NCBI RefSeq assembly: GCF_040096225.1
Contig: NZ_JBBMFC010000010.1
Coordinates: 40,416-104,415 of the forward strand
DNA: 64,000 bases
Reading direction: 5' to 3'
Origin: Hominiventricola aquisgranensis
Lineage (GTDB): Bacteria > Bacillota > Clostridia > Lachnospirales > Lachnospiraceae
Under the pieces are notes generated by a model. That model was not told the DNA's origin. It was given only the letters and a program-made list of their open reading frames with translations, and did not search any database. Below are positions 1 to 8,969 of this stretch, in pieces (positions within the stretch are counted from its first letter, which is position 1; the number at the start of each line of letters is the position of its first letter). A program made the translations under genes and the position numbers.

Positions 1-116
1 GGATTTATGACCGCCTGCTTTCCATGTGCGTCCCGGTACGCTTTACCGGCGACAACTTCCGGCAGGAAACCGCCAAGCGGAAAATGGAGAGCATGAAGAA
101 ACTGATTACCGACTGA
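1..116 (+). CDS. C-terminal end of an unrecognised gene of the Tn4451-like element
   Basis: An open frame enters from the left edge (codons from base 3) and stops at TGA 114-116, giving about 37 residues ending in a basic KRKMESMKKLITD tail. It lies 14 bases before tnpW and is probably co-transcribed with it, since the tnpW ribosome site AAAGGAG starts straight after this stop. The family cannot be identified from so short a tail. G+C is clearly higher than in the ICE genes further right, matching the rest of the inserted element. Confidence 0.55.
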   Translation, partial: IYDRLLSMCVPVRFTGDNFRQETAKRKMESMKKLITD

Positions 117-130
117 AAGGAGTATTGCCT

Positions 131-325
131 ATGGCAGATAACAAGCAGCACGACACCCGCACCACCCGCCGCCCTGACTGTGTGACGGAAATCCGCATGG
201 GCAATTCCGTCCTTGTCGTGTCCGGCTATTTCAAGAAAGACACCACAACCACAGCCGCCGACAAAATGGCGCGGGTACTGGAAGCGGAAGCCGCTGCTAC
301 ACAGGAGCCGACTTATCCGGCGTGA
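131..325 (+). CDS. tnpW: TnpW-like small transposon protein
   Basis: This 64-aa protein has the pattern of the TnpW family carried by Tn4451-type mobilisable elements: a polar start, then CVTEIRMGNSVLVVSGYF, then TAADKM and an Ala/Glu-rich end. The family's exact role is not established. The start at 131 is chosen because AAAGGAG (117-123) sits 7 bases upstream and the family motif follows at once; an in-frame upstream ATG at 26 would overlap the preceding gene. A short inverted repeat (GGCATGG at 331-337 with CCATGCC at 346-352) follows the stop. Confidence 0.8.
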   Translation: MADNKQHDTRTTRRPDCVTEIRMGNSVLVVSGYFKKDTTTTAADKMARVLEAEAAATQEPTYPA

Positions 326-389
326 ACCGGGGCATGGAAAAGCGGCCATGCCAGGGAGCATGACCGCTGGAACGAAAATCGGAAGTGCT

Positions 390-590
390 TTAGCAATTCT
401 TAATCTCATTCTCTATAAAATAATTTGCAATTTCAAAGGCTTTTATTCTTCTCTTTGCCAATGTGATTTGTGATTTATAACGCTCGGAATTATCCTTTGA
501 TTCAAATGTTTTTACTGTTTCTCTTAGCTTGTGCAGAGTTGAATCAATTTGCCTTTTGGCCGCGGTTAATTCATCTATTGTATACTTCAT
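390..590 (-). CDS. small helical hypothetical protein
   Basis: This 66-aa protein starts MKYTIDELTAAKRQIDST and is predicted all-helical, with charged heptad-like spacing and a C-terminal Cys. AAAGGAG lies just upstream of the ATG at 590-588 on the reverse strand, which is why this start is preferred over the longer frame that opens at 722. Similar short coiled-coil proteins beginning MKYT occur in clostridial mobile elements, but no function is known to me. It is transcribed away from the recombinase at 816, and the 225 bases between hold a strong inverted repeat. Confidence 0.6.
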   Translation of the reverse strand: MKYTIDELTAAKRQIDSTLHKLRETVKTFESKDNSERYKSQITLAKRRIKAFEIANYFIENEIKNC

Positions 591-744
591 GTTTTCTCCT
601 TTAACTTCTGATTTTTTTGTTAAATCAGAGTATACCACGGAGTTATGAACTTTTCTACTGCAAATATGGGACGACAACCCATACCATAAAAATCGGAAAA
701 TTGAAAAGCTGTAAAGAAGCAAATTTAACGCTTTTGCCGCTGTA

Positions 745-793
745 CAGCCCCCGCCGTTCCGTGGTACAATGAAACCACGGAATAGTGGGGCTG
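745..793. promoter_or_regulatory. nested inverted repeat upstream of tnpX
   Basis: Perfect 9-bp arms TTCCGTGGT (757-765) and ACCACGGAA (774-782) enclose ACAATGAA. They sit inside a second pair, CAGCCCC (745-751) and GGGGCTG (787-793). The structure ends 22 bases before the recombinase ATG. It could be an operator or recombinase-binding site controlling tnpX, or an RNA hairpin in its leader; the sequence alone does not decide. Confidence 0.6.
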
Positions 794-815
794 GCTGTCG
801 GAAACGGAGGATTTT

Positions 816-2432
816 ATGTTAAGACAAGCCACCCAAAACCTCATTACCGCCCTTTATCCGAGATTGTCCCACGAGGATGAATTGCAAGGCGAGAGTAATT
901 CCATATCGAACCAAAAAAGGATACTCGAAACCTACGCAAAACAGAACGGCTTTACCAATCTGCGCTGGTACACCGACGACGGTTTTTCCGGCGCGAACTT
1001 CCAGCGGCCCGGATTTCAAGCCATGCTTGCGGACATTGAAGCCGGGAAAGTGGGTACGGTCATCGTCAAGGACATGAGCCGGTTAGGGCGAAACTACTTG
1101 CAGGTAGGGTTTTACACGGAAATGCTGTTCCCTCAAAAGGGTGTGCGTTTTATCGCTGTCAACGATAATGTGGACAGTGCCAGCGAGGGCATGGACAACG
1201 ATTTTACCCCGCTGCGAAATCTGTTCAATGAATGGCTGGTGAGAGATACGAGCAAGAAAATCAAGGCAGTGAAAAAGTCAAAAGGCATGAGCGGCAAGCC
1301 TGTTACCAGCAAGCCGGTTTACGGCTATGTGATGGACGAGGACGAGAATTTTATTATAGACGAGGAAGCCGCCCCGGTGGTGCAGCAGATTTACCAGCTT
1401 TGCCTTGCCGGGAACGGCCCGACCAAGATTGCCCGTATGCTGACGGAGCAGCAAATCCCCACGCCGGGGACGCTGGAATATCAGCGGACAGGCAGCACCC
1501 GCCGTTATCACCCAGGCTATGAGTGCAAATGGGCGACCAACACCGTCGTTCATATCCTCGAAAACCGAGAGTACACCGGATGTCTGGTGAACTTCAAAAC
1601 GGAAAAGCCTTCTTATAAGGTCAAGCACAGCATAGAGAACCCCGTCGAGAAGCAGGCCATTTTCGAGAACCACCATGAGCCGATCATCGACAAGGAAACA
1701 TGGGAACGGGTGCAGGAGTTACGCAAACAGCGCAAACGCCCGAACCGCTACGATGAAGTGGGGCTGTTCTCCGGGATTTTGTTCTGCGCCGACTGCGGCC
1801 ATGTGCTGTATCAGCAGCGGTATCAGAACAAAGACCGCAAACAGGACTGCTACATCTGCGGCAGCTACAAGAAGCGCACCCGCAACTGTACGGCGCACTT
1901 TATCCGCACCGATCTGTTGACCGCTGGTGTCCTGGCAAATCTCCGGCAAGTGACCGAATACGCAGCCAAGCATGAGAGCCGGTTTGTGAAACTACTTGTC
2001 CAGCAGAACGAGATCGGCGGCAAGCGAAAGACCGCCGCAGCCATCAAGCAGCTTGAACAGGCGCAGGAACGCATTTCTGAAATCAGCCGCATTATCAAGC
2101 GGCTGTATGAGGACAATGTAAACGGCAAAATCAGCGATGAGCGTTTCATGGAACTGTCGGCTGACTACGAAGCCGAGCAAGCGGAGCTGAAAAAGAGAGC
2201 CGCCGCCCTGCAAGCCGAACTGGACAAGTCACAGGCAGCTACCGTCAACGCCGAGAAATTTATGGGCATTGTCCGCAAGCACCTTGCCTTTGAAGAACTG
2301 ACCCCCACTCTCTTGCGGGAAATGATCGAGAAAATTGTGGTGCATGAGTGCAGCTATGATGAGAACGGCACCCGCAGGCAGGACATTGAGATTTATTACA
2401 GCTTTGTCGGCAAGATTGACTTGCCCGAATAA
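816..2432 (+). CDS. tnpX: large serine recombinase (TnpX-type)
   Basis: A 538-aa site-specific recombinase. The N-terminal resolvase domain has the catalytic serine in ALYPRLSHED (S18) and the SRLGR arginine motif. A recombinase domain follows (about 170-290), then a zinc ribbon (CADCG ... CYICG ... C) and a long C-terminal coiled coil rich in Glu/Ala (about 400-490). TnpX enzymes excise Tn4451-family elements as circles and insert them at GA dinucleotides. It is shorter than Tn4451 TnpX (about 700 aa) but has all expected domains and looks intact. GGAGG (806-810) gives a good start. It is the last gene of the inserted element and reads toward the broken Maff2 gene. Confidence 0.92.
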   Translation: MLRQATQNLITALYPRLSHEDELQGESNSISNQKRILETYAKQNGFTNLRWYTDDGFSGANFQRPGFQAMLADIEAGKVGTVIVKDMSRLGRNYLQVGFYTEMLFPQKGVRFIAVNDNVDSASEGMDNDFTPLRNLFNEWLVRDTSKKIKAVKKSKGMSGKPVTSKPVYGYVMDEDENFIIDEEAAPVVQQIYQLCLAGNGPTKIARMLTEQQIPTPGTLEYQRTGSTRRYHPGYECKWATNTVVHILENREYTGCLVNFKTEKPSYKVKHSIENPVEKQAIFENHHEPIIDKETWERVQELRKQRKRPNRYDEVGLFSGILFCADCGHVLYQQRYQNKDRKQDCYICGSYKKRTRNCTAHFIRTDLLTAGVLANLRQVTEYAAKHESRFVKLLVQQNEIGGKRKTAAAIKQLEQAQERISEISRIIKRLYEDNVNGKISDERFMELSADYEAEQAELKKRAAALQAELDKSQAATVNAEKFMGIVRKHLAFEELTPTLLREMIEKIVVHECSYDENGTRRQDIEIYYSFVGKIDLPE

Positions 2433-2440
2433 CCGCCCGA

Positions 2441-2473
2441 CCTATCCGACACAATGGCCAAGTGTCGGATAGG
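2441..2473 (+). terminator. hairpin after tnpX
   Basis: Perfect 12-bp arms CCTATCCGACAC (2441-2452) and GTGTCGGATAGG (2462-2473) flank a 9-base loop. A run of six T (within AAAATTTTTTG) follows 11 bases later. It probably ends tnpX transcription; it may also serve as a recombinase site near the right end of the element, which must lie at or just before 2519. Confidence 0.7.
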
Positions 2474-2519
2474 AACGGCAAAATTTTTTGCACTTCTATT
2501 GCTTCTTTATCACACATAA

Positions 2520-2615
2520 GCAAAATCACAAGGGGTCAAGCAGCTCATGGCGGGTGGCGGTATTGTAATTGTGGCACAGACGGTAATTCCGCAGCTTACA
2601 AGCCTGTTTTCCTAA
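2520..2615 (+). pseudogene. Maff2-family conjugation membrane protein, 3' half only
   Basis: The last 31 codons begin AKSQGVKQLMAGGG and end PQLTSLFS before TAA 2613-2615, which is the typical C-terminal half of Maff2 small membrane proteins. These sit directly before the VirB6 gene in CD1112-type conjugation operons and resemble VirB2-type pilin-like subunits. The N-terminal half is missing because the Tn4451-like element is inserted here. An internal ATG (2547) might allow a 22-aa remnant, probably without function. The next gene starts 4 bases after the stop, as in an intact operon. Confidence 0.85.
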
Positions 2616-2618
2616 GTC

Positions 2619-3491
2619 ATGGGAGCGATTCTCGACAAGATAACTGAATTTATAAAGGAAATACTGCAAGGGTGGGTCATGGACAACCTTACTACGATGT
2701 TTACAGATGTGAATGATAAGGTCGGAACAATCGCAGGGGAAGTCGGCAGGACACCCAGTTCATGGAACAGCGGAGTGTTTTCTATGATAGAGAACCTTTC
2801 GGAAAATGTGATGATACCCATAGCGGGCATGATCATCAGTGCGATACTCTGCTATGAGCTGATTACAATGGTCATGGATAAGAACAATATGCATGAAGTA
2901 GGAAGCGAGTTCTTTTTCCGTTACCTTATCAAAGCCTGTATCGCTGTGCTGCTTCTCAGCTACACCTTTGACATCACAATGGCGATTTTTGATGTGGGAA
3001 ACCATATCGTGACCAGAGCAGGCGGTATTGTTTCGGGTTCCACTACCATTGATGTGACGGATACCCTAAAAACCATGTTTGACAGTCAGATTGATACAAT
3101 GGGCATCGGCGAGCTGATCGGGCTTGGTATCGAAACTATGATTGTCAGCTTATGTATGAAAATCATCTCCCTGCTTATTACCGTCATGCTTTTCGGGAGA
3201 ATGATTGAAATCTACCTTTATATTTCAGTAGCTCCGGTTCCCTTTGCCACATTCAGTAACCGGGAATGGGGCGGTATCGGCAACAATTATATCAAGGGAC
3301 TGTGTTCACTGGCGTTTCAGGGATTTTTCATTATGGTATGCGTGGCAATCTATGCGGTGCTGGTATCCGGCATTGCGGTTGCGGACAATCTGCACACAGC
3401 ACTGTGGTCGGTGGCAGCTTATACCGTTGTTCTGTGTTTCAGCCTGTTCAAGACAGGTTCCCTTGCGAAATCAATCTGGAATGCTCATTAG
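2619..3491 (+). CDS. VirB6/TrbL-like conjugal transfer membrane protein (CD1112 family)
   Basis: A 290-aa polytopic protein with hydrophobic stretches at about 63-85, 105-125, 175-205 and 230-280. The patterns VAPVPFATFSNREWG and a C-terminal FSLFKTGSLAKSIW are characteristic of the CD1112 family. It would form part of the inner-membrane channel of the Gram-positive type IV secretion system. It starts 4 bases after the broken Maff2 gene. With Maff2 cut and a terminator after tnpX, its expression may now rely on read-through or a cryptic promoter. Confidence 0.9.
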   Translation: MGAILDKITEFIKEILQGWVMDNLTTMFTDVNDKVGTIAGEVGRTPSSWNSGVFSMIENLSENVMIPIAGMIISAILCYELITMVMDKNNMHEVGSEFFFRYLIKACIAVLLLSYTFDITMAIFDVGNHIVTRAGGIVSGSTTIDVTDTLKTMFDSQIDTMGIGELIGLGIETMIVSLCMKIISLLITVMLFGRMIEIYLYISVAPVPFATFSNREWGGIGNNYIKGLCSLAFQGFFIMVCVAIYAVLVSGIAVADNLHTALWSVAAYTVVLCFSLFKTGSLAKSIWNAH

Positions 3492-3554
3492 AACACATTT
3501 CAAAGAAAGGAGGGAACAGCCGGGGCTTGCAGTATCAGCTCCGGCTGTGATGTT

Positions 3555-3950
3555 ATGGCAATATCCGTAGCAGTGCCAAAGAATTTAAGCGGCATAAAGA
3601 CAAAAGTAGCGTTAAATCTGACGAAACGCCAGCTTATTTGCTTCAGCGGTGCAGGTGCGGTAGGGATTCCCTTTTACATTTTTACAAAAGGGTTTATCGG
3701 CACACAGGCATCGGCACTTTTGATGGTAGCGGTCATGCTGCCTTTTTTCTTTCTGGCAATGTATGAGAAGGACGGATTTCCGGCAGAGAAGATTCTGTAT
3801 TTTATGATAAGGCAGAAATTCCTCACACCGGGGATTCGTCCCTACAAATCAGAAAATATTTACAGAAGATTAGAAGAAACAGAGCGTATAAAAGAGGAGG
3901 TGCGTAAACTTGAAGAAAAAGCAGGCGGCAGAAAAGCCGGACAGACATAA
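3555..3950 (+). CDS. PrgI-family (VirB3-like) transfer protein
   Basis: A 131-aa protein with a short basic N-terminus, two adjacent membrane helices (about 30-70) and a charged cytoplasmic tail ending in a Lys/Glu-rich helix. The start MAISVAVPKNLSGIKTKVAL and its place between VirB6 and VirB4 fit the PrgI family, which anchors the VirB4 ATPase at the membrane. It overlaps the next gene by 41 bases, suggesting translational coupling. Confidence 0.88.
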   Translation: MAISVAVPKNLSGIKTKVALNLTKRQLICFSGAGAVGIPFYIFTKGFIGTQASALLMVAVMLPFFFLAMYEKDGFPAEKILYFMIRQKFLTPGIRPYKSENIYRRLEETERIKEEVRKLEEKAGGRKAGQT

Positions 3951-6360
3951 GAAAAAAGGAAAAACGAAGCCGGGGCTGACCTTTGTGGAGCGGAGAAGGC
4001 TTGCGGAGTTAAAACACATGCTTGCCGGAACGAATAAAAACGCAGAAAAGCCCACCACAGCACAGAAGACCATTACCTTTCAGAAGATGTACCGGGACGG
4101 TATCTGTCAGGTCACTTCTGGCTTTTATACGAAAATGGTGGAGTTTTACGATATAAATTATGACCTGCTGGAAATCGAGGATAAGGGGGAAATACTGGAG
4201 GAATACAGCAGGCTTATCAATTATTTTGACCCGTCTATTAAATTTGAGCTGTTCCTGTTCAACCGACAGGTTAACGAGCAGACCTTAATTGACCAGTTTG
4301 ACATTCCATTGCAGGCAGATGATTTTGATGATATTCGTGAGGAATACACGCAGATGTTAAAGAAACAGGCTGCAAAGGGAAATAACGGTATTATCAAATC
4401 AAAGTATCTGATTTTTGGAATTGAGAGTAAAGGCTTTAAGGAGGCAAGGGCAAAACTTGTCAGCATTGAAGCAGATGTGATTAAAAATTTGACTAATCTG
4501 GGCACACACGCTAAGAGCCTTGACGGAAAGGAACGTCTGCGTATCCTGCATGAGTATTTTAACCAGGATACTATGGAGCCTTTCCGTTTTTCTTTTAAGG
4601 AACTGGCGGAGTCGGGAAAAAGTGTGAAAGATTACATCGCTCCGCCGGGATTTGATTTTCGCTATCCGAGTCGTTTTAAGGCGGGAAAAATGTATGGCAG
4701 TGTGCATTATCTGGATATTATTGCCCCGAAGTTTGATGATGAGTTGTTGAAAAAGCTTCTTGATCTGGATGCGAACCTGACTATTACCATGCATATGCAG
4801 ACAATGGATCCGGTCAAGGCGATTAAGATGCTAAAAGGTGCTTTGACGAATATTCAGAAGATGAAGATTGAAGAGCAGAAAAAGGCGGTAAGGTCAGGTT
4901 ATGACATGGACATTCTTCCAACGGACATTATCACTTATGAAAAAGATACCCTTGACCTTTTGGACGATTTAAACAGCAGCAATCAGAAAATGGTAAAGAT
5001 GACATTTCTTCTGACCTGCTATGGCAGAAACAAGCGGGAACTGGAAAATATCACGCAGAGGGTATCCGGCATTATCCAACAGGCGAACTGCAACCTCAGA
5101 TGTATGCAGTATTTACAGGAGCAGGGACTGATGGCATCGGCACCAATCGGGTGCAACGATACGGGAATTGAACGGGATTTGACAACAAAGAGTACCGCTA
5201 TCTTAGTACCGTTCTGTACGCAGGAATTATTTATGCCAGCTCCGGCTATTTATTATGGTTTAAATGCCCTTTCCAACAACATGATTATGGCAGACCGGAA
5301 ACGGCTTCGTACACCAAACGGTGTGATTCTTGGTACACCGGGAAGTGGTAAGTCTTTTAGTGCAAAGCGTGAGATTCTTTCCTGTTTCCTGATGACAAAG
5401 GACGATATTGTGGTCTGCGATCCGGAGGGCGAGTATTTTGCCCTTGTGGGAGCATTGCACGGACAGGTGGTAAGGCTGGCAACCAATTCCAAAGATTATT
5501 TAAATCCGATGGACATTCAGCTTTCCCATAAAGGGGATAAGGAAGCCTTAAAGCTGAAATCCGATTTTATCATTACTCTGTGTGACTTGATTGCCGGAGG
5601 AAAGAACGGTCTGGAAAATGATGAGAAAGGTATCATTGACGAATGTATCCGTCATATTTACGATGCTTATTTTGAAAATCCCGTACCGGAGAATATGCCT
5701 ATCCTTGAGGATTTGTATAATGCCCTGTTAGAGCATAAGAACAAAAAGGCAGAACGGATTGCAAACTCCCTTGTGCTATATGTGCATGGTTCGCAGAATT
5801 ATTTTAACCACAGGACGAATGTAGACAGTCAGAACCGTATCATGTGCTTTGACATCAGGGACTTGGGAAACCAGTTGAAAGAGCTTGGAATGTTAATCGT
5901 ACAGGATGCGGTCTGGAACAGGGTATCGCAGAACCGGGAGCGTAAGATTGCCACCCGCTATTATTGTGATGAGTTCCACCTTTTGCTGAAGGAGAAGCAG
6001 ACCGCTATCTATTCGGTGGAAATCTGGAAGCGTTTCCGTAAGTGGGGCGGTATTCCTACGGGGCTGACGCAGAACGTAGGCGATTTTTTGAAGTCGGAGG
6101 AAATCGAGGGAATCCTCGGCAATTCCGATTTTGTATATCTCCTGAATCAAAATGCAAAGGATCAGGCAATCCTTGCAGATAAGCTGGGATTGTCAGAAAA
6201 ACAGCTTGCCCATGTAACCAATTCCGAGCCGGGGTGCGGACTGATTCTGTTTGACAACGTGGTTATTCCGTTCGTAGATAAATATCCGGTAGATACCAAG
6301 ACCTTTGCGGTTATGAATACCAAACCAGAGGAAAGTGTAAGGCAGGAGGTAAATGAGTAG
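3910..6360 (+). CDS. VirB4-like conjugation ATPase (CD1110 family)
   Basis: An 816-aa motor ATPase of the secretion channel. The Walker A motif GTPGSGKS is near residues 473-480 and a Walker B-like CDEFHLLL near 685. The N-terminal half is the usual VirB4 membrane-associated domain. The start is TTG at 3910, inside the end of the PrgI gene; AAAGAGGAGG (3891-3900) lies 9 bases upstream, which decides the start. The stop overlaps the next start by one base. A decayed fragment of a different copy of this family occurs at 56160-56460. Confidence 0.93.
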   Translation: MKKKQAAEKPDRHKKKGKTKPGLTFVERRRLAELKHMLAGTNKNAEKPTTAQKTITFQKMYRDGICQVTSGFYTKMVEFYDINYDLLEIEDKGEILEEYSRLINYFDPSIKFELFLFNRQVNEQTLIDQFDIPLQADDFDDIREEYTQMLKKQAAKGNNGIIKSKYLIFGIESKGFKEARAKLVSIEADVIKNLTNLGTHAKSLDGKERLRILHEYFNQDTMEPFRFSFKELAESGKSVKDYIAPPGFDFRYPSRFKAGKMYGSVHYLDIIAPKFDDELLKKLLDLDANLTITMHMQTMDPVKAIKMLKGALTNIQKMKIEEQKKAVRSGYDMDILPTDIITYEKDTLDLLDDLNSSNQKMVKMTFLLTCYGRNKRELENITQRVSGIIQQANCNLRCMQYLQEQGLMASAPIGCNDTGIERDLTTKSTAILVPFCTQELFMPAPAIYYGLNALSNNMIMADRKRLRTPNGVILGTPGSGKSFSAKREILSCFLMTKDDIVVCDPEGEYFALVGALHGQVVRLATNSKDYLNPMDIQLSHKGDKEALKLKSDFIITLCDLIAGGKNGLENDEKGIIDECIRHIYDAYFENPVPENMPILEDLYNALLEHKNKKAERIANSLVLYVHGSQNYFNHRTNVDSQNRIMCFDIRDLGNQLKELGMLIVQDAVWNRVSQNRERKIATRYYCDEFHLLLKEKQTAIYSVEIWKRFRKWGGIPTGLTQNVGDFLKSEEIEGILGNSDFVYLLNQNAKDQAILADKLGLSEKQLAHVTNSEPGCGLILFDNVVIPFVDKYPVDTKTFAVMNTKPEESVRQEVNE

Positions 6361-8948
6361 TGGCGGAGAAAAAGAAACAGAAACCGGCTGCATTTGCACA
6401 GGAGAAAAAAACCTTTACCGGAGAAATTCCAAAGAAAGCAAACGAGGGTAAAGGTAAAAAATCCGCAGCATATCAGCCGAGAGATGCAGATACCACTTCT
6501 GGACACGATGTCCAGAGGTCGAAAAATACAAAGAAGTATCAGAAAGCAGATGCTTCTGGACAGAATGTCCAAAAGTCCGAGGGAGCAGAAGCCGGAGAGA
6601 AGTCTAAAAGCGATTTTATGCAGCCGGACAGCACTTTTACGGAGGAAGCCGGAGAGGAGCAGGGTAGAAAAATTGCCAGCGATGACTACCGCCACAGGGA
6701 CACCTATCATTCGTCACAGAAAAAGGGCAGGTATCAAAGGCGGGAGATAAAGAGCCGGGAGCGAGTAAAGCAATTTGATTTTGAACAGGATTTCCAGACA
6801 AAGGACACTACCTTTACCGAAGAGGCAGAACCGGAATTTCATGGAAGCAAAAAGTTAGACCGACTGCAAAAGAAAGCGGAGAAAGCCAGAAAAAAGACGG
6901 AAGCTGCAAGAAAGAAGATTCCAAAGAAAACGGAGTATTCTCTGGAGCGTGTTTTTGATGAAAAGACGGGCAGAACAAAGTATGTATTGACTTCTGTAAA
7001 AAAAGAGAAACCATTCAAACCGGACAGTCCGGTAAAAAGAGCGGCTGGCAGGGTGGGAATGGAATCTTCTAATTTTGCCCATAGTAAGGTTGCCGAAGTG
7101 GAGAAAGAAAATTCCGGTGTGGAGGCTGCCCACAAGACAGAGCAGAGCGGGGAAGATGTTTACCGCTTTTTCAAAGGGCATTACAAAGGGAAAACGGAAA
7201 GACGGAGAGCGAAAGCTGCAAAGCTGGAGAAAAAGCAGATGCAGAAAGAGGTCAATTTCCGTTATCAGAAGTTCTTGGAAGAAAATCCGGAAATGCAGGA
7301 AAAGACCATTCAGAAGCAGTTGCAGAAAAGACTGCAAAAGCAGCGTATCAAACGGGAATATGCAAAAGCAAGACGGGCGGGACAGACAGCGAAAGCCGCA
7401 AAGGAAACAGCGGCGAAGTCCGGGAATCTTTTTACAGCGGCAGCCAGAAAGATACAGGAGATTGCATCAAAAAATGTTTCGCTTCTGCTTGCCATAGGAG
7501 CCTTTTCGGTGCTTCTTGTGATGATTATGACAGCAGTATCTTCCTGTGGGGCGATGTTTGCCGGAGGAATCAGTACCACGCTGGCAGGAAGTTATATGAG
7601 CGTTCCGGCAGAAATAGATGCGGCAGATTTAGCTTTTTCTGAACTGGAAAAAGAATTGCAGGCAGAGATTGATGCCATAGAAACCACTTATCCGGATTAT
7701 GATGAGTACCGTTATAATCTGGCATCTATCGGGCATGACCCATTTGCACTGATCAGCTATCTGTCGGCAGTCCATACGGAATTTACTGCAAGTGAGGTAC
7801 AGGCAGAAATAGAATATCTGTTTGATGAAATGTATGAGTTGACACTAAATCCTACAGAGGAAACGAGGACAAGGACGGTAACAAAAACAGGCACTCATAC
7901 GGTAACAGACCCGGTTACGGGGGAAACAACAGAAGAGGAATACGAGTATGAAGTGGAAGAGGAATATACCGTAACCATTCTGGAAGTGACCCTGACAGCA
8001 AAAGATTTAAACGTAGTAGTTGCCGGACGCATGAATGAGGAGCAGAGAGAAATCTATGCTTTTTATAACCAGACCCACGGGCTGACACAGCAGTTTTATA
8101 AGCCCCTTGATTTATATTGGTACAACTATGTGAGCAGTTATTATGGCTGGCGTATCAATCCGGTCACAGGGCAGGAACAGTTACATCGGGGCGTAGATAT
8201 TGCAGTACCTACCGGAACAACCGTATATGCGGCGATGGACGGGACAGTAACTACCGCAACTTATGACAGCTATTACGGAAATTATGTAGTGATTGAAGAT
8301 GAAAAAGGCTACTGCACAAAATATGCCCACATGGATACCTTAAATGTCCGGGCAGGACAGAGCGTGACGCATGGAAATGTGATCGGAACAACAGGGAATA
8401 CGGGAAGCAGTACCGGAAGTCATTTACATATCGAATGTCTGTATCAGGGGGAATATTATAACCCTCTTTTTTATTTTGAAGCAGGCACGGATACGCTGTA
8501 TGGCGAAACGCCGGGCAGCGGAAGCGGCGGAGGAAATGTGATACCGCCGGATTCCTATGACGATGCAACCGTGCAGGCACTTATGGAAGAAGCGGCGAGA
8601 TATTTAGACTATCCCTATGTATGGGGAGGCTCCAGTCCGTCCACCAGCTTTGACTGTTCCGGTTTTGTCTGCTGGGTATTTACAAACAGCGGTGTCCATA
8701 ACCTGCCACGAACCACAGCACAGGGCATTTATAACCAGTGTACGCCTGTGTCGGCGGCAGATGCAAAGGCGGGGGATATTATCTTTTTTACAGGTACATA
8801 CAATTCGGGCGTACCAGTCAGCCATGTGGGGATTTACTGCGGAAACGGGGTCATGATTCATTGCGGAGATCCAATCAGTTACGCTTCAATCAATTCGTCC
8901 TATTGGCAGAGCCATTTTTATGCGTTTGGAAGATTATCAGGAAATTAA
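6360..8948 (+). CDS. conjugation cell-wall hydrolase, M23 + NlpC/P60 (CD1108 family)
   Basis: An 862-aa protein. Residues 1-370 are a highly charged Lys/Glu-rich cytoplasmic region; one membrane helix lies at about 372-400; the rest is outside the cell. An M23 (LytM) endopeptidase domain spans about 605-700 (HRGVDIAVPTG, GSHLHIEC), followed by a Gly/Ser linker and an NlpC/P60 domain (about 735-862) with Cys in FDCSGF and His in VSHVGIYCG. It should open peptidoglycan for the conjugation channel. It starts with GTG overlapping the VirB4 stop. Two copies of the palindromic repeat described below lie in its N-terminal linker. Confidence 0.92.
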   Translation: MAEKKKQKPAAFAQEKKTFTGEIPKKANEGKGKKSAAYQPRDADTTSGHDVQRSKNTKKYQKADASGQNVQKSEGAEAGEKSKSDFMQPDSTFTEEAGEEQGRKIASDDYRHRDTYHSSQKKGRYQRREIKSRERVKQFDFEQDFQTKDTTFTEEAEPEFHGSKKLDRLQKKAEKARKKTEAARKKIPKKTEYSLERVFDEKTGRTKYVLTSVKKEKPFKPDSPVKRAAGRVGMESSNFAHSKVAEVEKENSGVEAAHKTEQSGEDVYRFFKGHYKGKTERRRAKAAKLEKKQMQKEVNFRYQKFLEENPEMQEKTIQKQLQKRLQKQRIKREYAKARRAGQTAKAAKETAAKSGNLFTAAARKIQEIASKNVSLLLAIGAFSVLLVMIMTAVSSCGAMFAGGISTTLAGSYMSVPAEIDAADLAFSELEKELQAEIDAIETTYPDYDEYRYNLASIGHDPFALISYLSAVHTEFTASEVQAEIEYLFDEMYELTLNPTEETRTRTVTKTGTHTVTDPVTGETTEEEYEYEVEEEYTVTILEVTLTAKDLNVVVAGRMNEEQREIYAFYNQTHGLTQQFYKPLDLYWYNYVSSYYGWRINPVTGQEQLHRGVDIAVPTGTTVYAAMDGTVTTATYDSYYGNYVVIEDEKGYCTKYAHMDTLNVRAGQSVTHGNVIGTTGNTGSSTGSHLHIECLYQGEYYNPLFYFEAGTDTLYGETPGSGSGGGNVIPPDSYDDATVQALMEEAARYLDYPYVWGGSSPSTSFDCSGFVCWVFTNSGVHNLPRTTAQGIYNQCTPVSAADAKAGDIIFFTGTYNSGVPVSHVGIYCGNGVMIHCGDPISYASINSSYWQSHFYAFGRLSGN
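6495..6519. repeat. palindromic coding repeat, copy A
   Basis: The core TGGACA-CGA-TGTCCA (6500-6514) has longer imperfect arms (ACTTC... / ...GAGGT). It lies in frame in the linker of the CD1108-type gene and encodes TSGHDVQR. Copies B, C and D are in the same gene, the helicase gene and the ArdC-like gene. Confidence 0.8.
6553..6577. repeat. palindromic coding repeat, copy B
   Basis: The core TGGACA-GAA-TGTCCA (6557-6571) is preceded by CTTC and followed by AAAGT. It is read in the same frame as copy A and encodes ASGQNVQK. It begins 58 bases after copy A in the same gene. Confidence 0.78.
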
Positions 8949-8969
8949 AATAACAGGAAGTGAGGAACG

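Larger units (their letters stand above)
1..2519 (+). mobile_element. Tn4451-like mobilisable element (right part), inserted in the ICE
   Basis: The block holds tnpW, a small reverse-strand gene and tnpX, and is richer in G+C than everything to its right. The right boundary is placed at about 2519/2520: from 2520 the frame reads as the C-terminal half of a Maff2-family protein, while a TAA stands in the same frame at 2517-2519. The left end and the front half of Maff2 should lie beyond the window's left edge. The exact end and the GA target duplication cannot be fixed without the other junction. Confidence 0.75.

Noticed and set aside
6394..7500. Long Arg/Lys-rich frames overlapping the wall-hydrolase gene
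   Set aside because: They lack ribosome sites and family patterns and follow from the Lys/Glu-rich codons of the real gene.
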